A program made the translations under genes and the position numbers. A stretch of DNA of 64,000 bases from Pycnopodia helianthoides (lineage: Eukaryota; Echinodermata; Asteroidea; Forcipulatida; Asteriidae), in the NCBI GenBank assembly GCA_032158295.1, contig CM063243.1, positions 4,472,948 through 4,536,947 on the forward strand, given 5' to 3'. Shown piece after piece: positions 57,601-64,000 of this stretch (position 1 is its first letter; every line of letters begins with the position of its first letter). The notes below the pieces were generated by a model. It ran no database searches, had not been told where the DNA came from, and worked only from the letters and a program-made list of their open reading frames with translations.

Positions 57601-60600
57601 TTCCTTCCTTTTCAGGTTTCCATTTTGAGCAATAGAGGAACTCTTTCAAAATAGTCAGTGCTACAAATATGCACTGAAGAGTTTAATCTCTATGCAACAG
57701 ATACTTGAAAAGTAGGAACGAAGGAGACTGGAATTGTTGAAGAAGACTGGAAAATGAAGCAGATCTTAGTTGGGGATGTAGAAATTGGCCAATACATCTT
57801 CATTCTTGATGTTTGAAGTAGAATCCATCATTTGAATGATAGTTGGAATATGAAATGCTGAACAACGAACACACAGATGCGACTCACTGAAGATATCTAT
57901 GAAGGAGATTTCAGATGATGAAGAAGAAATACATCCACAAAAGTTGTTTTTGTAGAGACATCTGACCTGTGAACTGTGTTTTGGAGTTACTGAATGATAA
58001 CACTGGAGACGCGATCTACGAAGACAAGCTTGAAATGAAGATCTTGCAGGCTGAAGTAGAAATTAGGCCCACAGGCCATAATGAAGGAGAACTTTAATAT
58101 TCCTTCCTTTTCAGGTTTCTATTTTGAGCAATAGAGGAACTCTTTCAAAATAGTCAGTGCTACAGATATGCACTGAAGAGTTTAATCTCTATGCAACAGA
58201 TAATTGAAAAGTAGGAACGAAGGAGACTGGAATTGTTGAAGAAGACTGAAAATGAAGCAGATCTTAGTTGCGGATGTAGAAATTGGCCAATACATCTTCA
58301 TTCTTGATGTTTGAAGTAGAATCCATCATTTGAATGATATTTGGAATATGAAATGCTGAACAACGAACACACAGATGCGACTCACTGAAGATATCTATGA
58401 AGGAGATTTCAGATGATGAAGAAGAAATACATCCACAAAAGTTGTTTTTGTAGAGACATCTGACCTGTGAACTGTGTTTTGGAGTTACGTGAATGATGAA
58501 CACTGGAGACGCGATCTACTGAAGACAAGCTTGAAATGAAGATCTTGCAGGCTGAAGTAGAAATTAGGCCCACATGCCATAATGAAGGAGAACTTTAATA
58601 TTCCTTCCCTTTCAGGTTTCCATTTTGAGCAATAGAGGAACTCTTTCAAAATAGTCAGTGCTACAAATATGCACTGAAGAGTTTAATCTCTATGCAACAG
58701 ATAATTGAAAAGTAGGAACGAAGGAGACCGTAGTTGTTGAAGAAGACTGAAAATGAAGCAGATCTTAGATGCTGATGTAGACATTGGCCAATACAATCTT
58801 TGATCTTGATGTTTGAAGTAGAATCCATCATTTGAATGATACGTTGGAATATGAAATGCTGAACAACGAACACAGCGATGCGATTCACTGAAGATATCTA
58901 TGAAGGAGATTTGAGATGATGAAGGAGAAATACATCCACAAAAGTTGTTTTTGTAGAGACATCTGACCCTGTGAACTGTGTTTTGGAGTTAGAAGTACAT
59001 GAATGATGAACACTGGAGACACGATCTACTGAAGACAAGCTTGAAATGAAAATCTTGCAGGCTGAAGTAGAAATTAGGCCCACAGGCCATATTGAAGGAG
59101 AACTTTAATATTCCTTCCTTTTCAGGTTTCCATTTTGAGCAATAGAGGAACTCTTTCAAAATAGTCAGTGCTACAAATATGCACTGAAGAGTTTAATCTC
59201 TATGCAACAGATAATTGAAAAGTAGGAATGAAGGAGACTGGAGTTGTTGAAGAAGACTGAAAATGAAGCAGATCTTAGTTGCTGATGTAGAAATGGCCAA
59301 TACATCTTCGTTCTTGATGTTTGAAGTAGAATCATCATTTGAATGATATGTTGGAATATGAAATGCTGAACAACGAACACACAGATGCGACTCATGAAGT
59401 TTCTTTGAAGGAGATTTGAGATGATGAAGAGAAATACATCACAAAAGTTGTTTTTGTAGAGACATCTGACCTGTGAACTGTGTTTTGGAGTTCAAAGTTC
59501 ATGAATGATGAACACTGGATACGCGATCTACTGAAGACAAGCTTGAAATGAAAATCTTGCAGGCTGAAGAAGAAATTACGCCCACAGGCCATAATGAAGG
59601 AGAACTTTAATATCTTCCTTTTCAGGTTTCTATTTTGAGCAATAGAGGAACTCTTTCAAAATAGTCAGTGCTACAAATATGCACTGAAGAGTTTAATTCT
59701 ATGCAACAGATACTTGAAAAGTAGGAACGAAGGAGACCGTAGTTGTTGAAGAAGACTGAAAATGAAGCAGATCTTAGTTGCTGATGTAGAAATTGGCCAA
59801 TACATCTTCGTTCTTGATGTTTGAAGTAGAATCCATCATTTGAATGATATGTTGGAATATGAAATGCTGAACAACGAACACAGCGATGCGATTCACTGAA
59901 GATATCTATGAAGGAGATCTCAGATGATGAAGAAGAAATACATCCACAAAAGTTGTTGTTGTAGAGACATCTCACCTGTGAACTGTGTTTTGTAGTTACA
60001 TGAATGATGAACACTGGAGACACGATCTACTGAAGACAAGCTTGAAATGAAAATCTTGCAGGCTGAAGTAGAAATTAGGCCCACATGCCATAATGAAGGA
60101 GAACTTTAATATTCCTTCCCTTTCAGCTTACCATTTTGAGCAATAGAGGAACTCTTTCAAAATAGTCAGTGCTACAAATATGCACTGAAGAGTTTAATCT
60201 CTATGCAACAGATACTTGAAAAGTAGGAACGAAGGAGACCATAGTTGTTGAAGAAGACTGAAAATGAAGCAGATCTTAGATGCTGATGTAGAAATTGGCC
60301 AATACATCTTTGATCTTGATGTTTGAAGTAGAATCCATCATTTGAATGATACGTTGGAATATGAAATGCTGAACAACGAACACAGCGATGCGATTCACTG
60401 AAGATATCTATGAAGGAGATTTGAGATGATGAAGGAGAAATACATCCACAAAAGTTGTTTTTGTAGAGACATCTGACCTGTGAACTGTGTTTTGGAGTTA
60501 GAAGTACATGAATGATGAACACTGGATACGCAATCTACTGAAGACAAGCTTGAAATGAAAATCTTGCAGGCTGAAGAAGAAATTACCCCACAGGCCATAA

Positions 60601-61033
60601 TGAAGCAGAACTTTTATATTCATTTCTTTTAAGGTTTCCATTTTGAGCGATAGAGGAACTCTTTCAAACCAATCAGTGCTATGCACTGAAGAGTTTGATC
60701 TCTATGCAACAGATACTTGATAAGGAGGAACGACGGAGACCCGAGTTGTTGAAGAAGACTGAAAATGAAGCAGATCTTAGTTGCTGATGTAGAAATGGGC
60801 CACAAAATATAGTGTTGTCTGTAAAGAAATTTGACCTGTGAACTGTGTTTTGGGCTTTGAAGGACATGAATGATGAACACTGGAGACGCAAGTTACTGAA
60901 GAAAAGCCATAAATGAAAATCTTGGAGGCTGAAGTAGAAAATAGGCCCATAATGAAGGAGAACTTTATATTCTTTCCTTTTCAGATTTCCATTTTGAGCA
61001 AAAGAGGAACTCTTTCAAAGTAATCAGTGCTAC

Positions 61034-61631
61034 AATGTCGCTCGCACCACGAACCGACCTGGAGAAAATCACAATTGAAGTTGCATTATTTTTCCAACTG
61101 CTCTTTCAGGGTCTGCTAACTATTTGTATATAATTTTGTTAAGACAAAAATAAAGCCGAATACTTTATTAATACAGAACTGTCAATTTGATTTTATCCCT
61201 ACAACTATTTTATTTGGTAAATGATTCTTAAACAGATAGATCACTTCATGAAAATTAAAAAACAAATTTTGCCCGCAGAGCGTTTTGTACAAACCAATGC
61301 ATAGTAGAGAACTATTTCGTGAAAATACCATGCTTCGAGATAGGTCACTTTGTGGTAAGCAAATGTTACACATGCGGCCGAGCTGCACGCCCTATAGCGA
61401 CATAGTACATCATTGGGAAAGTGGTGTATCTAGATAGGTCACTTTGTGGAAAGACAAAATGGCAAATCTAGTGATATGTCGTTTTAGTAATTAGTGTAAG
61501 TACGAAACTACTACATTTTTAATTCTTAAACTTGCTGAAAATGTTAACAGTAATGAGTATTTTAATAATTTTTTAAATAATAATTTTCAAAATGAGTGAT
61601 TTTTTTCATCAGGTCAGTTCGTGGTACGAGC
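61034..61631. mobile_element. DNA transposon or MITE with 30-plus-base TIRs inserted in the last satellite unit
   Basis: The satellite sequence breaks after CAGTGCTACAA at 61033 and resumes at TATGCACTGAAGAG near 61632. The inserted ends are inverted: GCTCGCACCACGAACCGACC on the left and GCTCGTACCACGAACTGACC as the inverse complement on the right, continuing into GAAAA. Interior copies of AGGTCACTTTGTGG (about 61341 and 61436) resemble the terminal GGTCAGTTCGTGG and may be subterminal binding repeats. No transposase frame. 597 bases. Confidence 0.85.
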
Positions 61632-61995
61632 GCGTATTATGCACTGAAGAGTAAATCTCTATGCAATAGATCCTTGAAAGGGAGGAACAACAGAGACTTG
61701 AGTCGTTGAAGAAGATGAGCCTCAAAGTGAAGGAGGTCTTAGTTGCGGAAGTAGAAATTGGCCAATATGTCTTAGATCTCGATGTCTGAAGAAGAATACA
61801 CCATTTGAATGGTATGTTGGAATTTGAAACAATGAACAACAAACACACAGATGCAATTATTTACTGAAGATAATTTTGACTAGATTTTAGATGATGAAGA
61901 AGAAATAAATCCACAAAGGTCATTGTTTTACAGAAATTTGACCTGTGAACTGTGTTTTACAGTTTAAAGCACATGAATGAAGAACAACAGGGAGG
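61632..61995 (+). repeat. Diverged last satellite unit with a 40-codon relic frame
   Basis: Aligns to the satellite from TATGCACTGAAGAG to CATGAATGA-GAACA with many substitutions. The plus frame 61670-61786 is open and reads ILEREEQQRLESLKKMSLKV, then KEVLVAEVEIGQYVLDLDV, ending in a TGA that is also present in the central units. It is charged and heptad-like, as in a coiled coil. Central units encode parts of the same frame (VADVEIGQYIFDLDV; LNDTLEYEMLNNEHTDA) broken by small deletions. Confidence 0.6.
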
Positions 61996-62560
61996 GTGTG
62001 TCTGTAGCTGTACAGGTACAGAATTCAGATGACTCTCTCTATACAGTATGTGGGAACTCTTGATGCACAGCTACGAGGCCCTAATCAGGCACTGACAGAT
62101 GTTGAGCCAGCTTAGCCTATGGTGCAGTTTATTGTCATACTCCAGGACAAAAGAGAATGTGATGATTAAGGAGGGGGTGTCAAAAATATGTATGTGATTA
62201 CCTGGTTTTTATAGACATATATAATGTGTTTTTTTAACGCTTCTTTCAATAATGCCAAAAGGACACGTACATTTCCCCAGGTGGAACACTTGGAAATGAA
62301 GGCAGCCTCTACAAGTCAAAGTTTCTTGCATCTGCAGTGAAAAAGACTATAATTTAAGAAACTTTATCCCTTATCCTTATTCATCCCTTGATTAAGGCCA
62401 CATGAGGCTGCCCTTTATGACAAAGTCATGAGTGTTATTTCAAACCATTAAATTTTTTTGGTGACACATGAGTTAAAATCTTTTATTGCTCTCTTAATTC
62501 ATGCATTGCCCTATATATGGCCTTTGTTCCTTGTGTGGCACAGATACATTTGTTAACTTT
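61996..62560. other. Transition sequence
   Basis: Between the satellite and the next tandem tract. GAGGGTGTGTCTGTAGCTG near 61994 to CTTATTCATCCC near 62380; nothing recognised. Confidence 0.3.
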
Positions 62561-63960
62561 AACTCTCCCTCTTTGTATGTTTTAACAAGCTAATCAAACT
62601 TACAAGCAAATAAAAACCTAAAACCAATACCCTTATTTACATAGAAGCACACCCTCTTATTCATCAAAGTCACATATTCATGTTAGAAAAACTCAAAAAC
62701 AGCAACATTTTGCTGTGTACTAAAGTAACTGTAAACAAGCTTTAAAACAGATGATATTGTTTACTGTGAACTCTGCATACAAGCACACCCTCTGTATGTT
62801 TTAACAAGGGCATACCTTGCACACACAAAAACCTCTAAAATATATATTTTTTAATTGTCCCTGTTTACAGAACCTATAGTCACTCTGCAAATAAACTTGA
62901 CACTGATAACTTTTTTTTCTACAAAGAACTCTGTATTAACATACTGGGACACCTTCTGTATATTTGAACAAGGCCTCAAAAAACTCAAAACAACGAAATT
63001 TTAAATGTTCCATGTGTGCTATACCTGAAGTTACTCTGTGAACAAACTTGACACAAATATTTTTGTTTACTATTAACTCTATACTTGCATACAGACACAC
63101 CTTCTGTATGTTTCAACAAAGTCACACCTTGCGCAAAAAAAAACTACAACAACAACAAAAAAAACAAACAGAAGTTTTTAAGTTTAAGTTTTCCATTCTT
63201 TAAAACCAAGTCTAAAGTCACTCTGTAAACAAACTTGACACAGATAATTTTGCTTCCTATAAAATCTTTATTTGCTTACAGGCATACCCTCTGTATGTGT
63301 TAACAAGGTCACACCTATGTACAAAAAAAACCTAAAAACAGAAAATCTTTAATTTTCCCTGCTTAGTAAATCTATAATCACTCTGTAAACATATTTGACA
63401 CTTAAAATTTTGTTGACTTTTAACTTGCAGTTGTATAAACTTGCAAAATGTTTTACCAAGCTTGTCACACCTTCGCGCAAAAGCTTGGACACAACAAATC
63501 TGTATTTTTCCATGTCTAGATAATTCTGTGAACAAATTGACAGAGATAGTTAATTTGTTTAGTTTTAACCCTGTATTTGCATACAGGCACACCCTCAGTA
63601 TGCAACAACAAGGTGACACCTTGCGCAAAAAAAATCTAATCAAATTAGCAAATTTGTAATTGTCCCTGCTGACAAAACGTTGTCACTCTCTCTGTAAACA
63701 AACTTGACACAGATAATTTTGTTAACCTTGAAATCTGTATTTGTATACAGGCACATCCTCTATATGTTTGAACAATGCCACACCTTTGCCACAAAACTCA
63801 AAACAGCAAATTTTGTATTTACCATGTGTATTAAACCTTAAGTCACCTTGTAAACAAATTTTACGCACTAGATAAGTTTAATTTAATTTGAACATTGTTT
63901 TTGCATACAGGCAAACTCACTGCATGCTCTCTGTGAAAACAGACACATTCTTTATTCTTA
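62561..63960. repeat. Degenerate tandem repeat, about 160-bp period
   Basis: About eight units. The marker CAGGCACACCCTCTGTATGT (with variants) recurs at about 62648, 62777, 62948, 63095, 63282, 63583, 63750 and 63908, each followed by AACAAGGTCACACCTTGCGC-like sequence, a poly-A stretch, CTCTGTAAACAAACTTGACA and GATAATTTTGTTTACT. Unit divergence is high. The array runs toward the window end. Confidence 0.85.
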
Positions 63961-64000
63961 GTTTGGCTTGAGAAAATTTCCATATGCAAAATAAAAATAA

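Larger units (their letters stand above)
45625..61995. repeat. 505-bp HindIII-type satellite array, about 32 units
   Basis: Direct tandem repeat with a unit of about 505 bp (most 490-509). The landmark GACAAGCTTGAAATGAA, containing a HindIII site, recurs at about 45737, 46244, 46750 and so on to 60541, some 30 times. Every unit also has ATATTCCTTCCTTTTCAGGT, a good splice-acceptor-like tract, and TTGAAGAAGACTGAAAATGA. Units in the centre are highly similar; those past 60600 diverge. The 60-161-codon minus-strand frames recurring with the unit period are phase products, broken by small indels in many copies. The last unit is split by a transposon (61034-61631). One unit near 56710 is cut to about 300 bases. 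Confidence 0.95.

Noticed and set aside
46109..60880. Recurrent minus-strand frames of up to 161 codons in the 505-bp satellite
   Set aside because: They repeat with the unit, are broken by one-base indels in many copies, show no domain and run opposite to the frame kept in the edge unit.
60985..61154. Apparent terminal exon: TTCCTTTTCAG acceptor, 48 open codons, TAA at 61131 and AATAAA at 61149
   Set aside because: The frame crosses into the left inverted repeat of the transposon at 61034, so most of its codons are transposon sequence and the signals are coincidental.

Overview
This is eukaryotic, metazoan, non-coding-dominated DNA. The repeat families (short TTAA-flanked inverted-repeat elements, a GGGCCCAATTTCATAGAGCTGCTTAAGC family, a CR1/L2-type LINE tail with GCGCTATATAAATGC and ATT repeats, and CAGTGGCGTAACCAG hAT-like elements) together resemble echinoderm genomes, most likely a sea star. 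That assignment is from memory of such repeats, not from a search. There are no operons, no prokaryotic genes and no complete long protein-coding gene. The best coding evidence is a broken THAP zinc-finger exon at 38.26 kb, a CpG-rich TATA-less promoter with a first exon at 0.48-0.68 kb, and a handful of short exon-like segments.

Layout. 0.5-14.5 kb: promoter and first exon ending in ATG followed directly by GTGAGT, then exon-like blocks (two related copies near 1.83 and 3.16 kb, three related copies near 4.5, 10.5 and 13.1 kb, and a possible last exon at 14.505 kb). Their presumed introns are filled by a C-rich 30-bp minisatellite (three arrays, about 7 kb in total), MITEs and a 1.36-kb near-identical duplication. 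14.5-23.9 kb: AT-rich intergenic or intronic DNA with local tandem duplications, a MITE with perfect 33-bp inverted repeats, a C/A-rich degenerate tandem tract, two tail-to-tail tRNA-like sequences, a nuclear-receptor half-site cluster and two hAT-like MITEs. 23.9-30.1 kb: a roughly 1.9-kb unit present about three times, carrying a cryptic plus-strand reading frame made of 20-25-residue repeats; one copy is split by a 5'-truncated LINE.

30.1-45.6 kb: scattered MITEs of at least four families (one piggyBac-like element nested inside another), a 1.7-kb composite repeat dense in CRE and ETS-type palindromes, and the THAP exon. 45.6-62.0 kb: a 16-kb satellite of about 32 units of roughly 505 bp, homogenised in the centre and divergent at the right edge, where a 597-bp inverted-repeat transposon has inserted. 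62.5-64 kb: a degenerate tandem repeat of about 160 bp.

The window shows how tandem arrays, MITEs and segmental duplication have built a gene-poor locus; no pathway can be assigned. The best candidates for something undescribed are the 505-bp satellite with a coding relic and splice-acceptor-like motif in every unit, the 30-bp minisatellite fused to a MITE and co-duplicated with an exon-like block, and the 1.9-kb triplication with its cryptic peptide-repeat frame.
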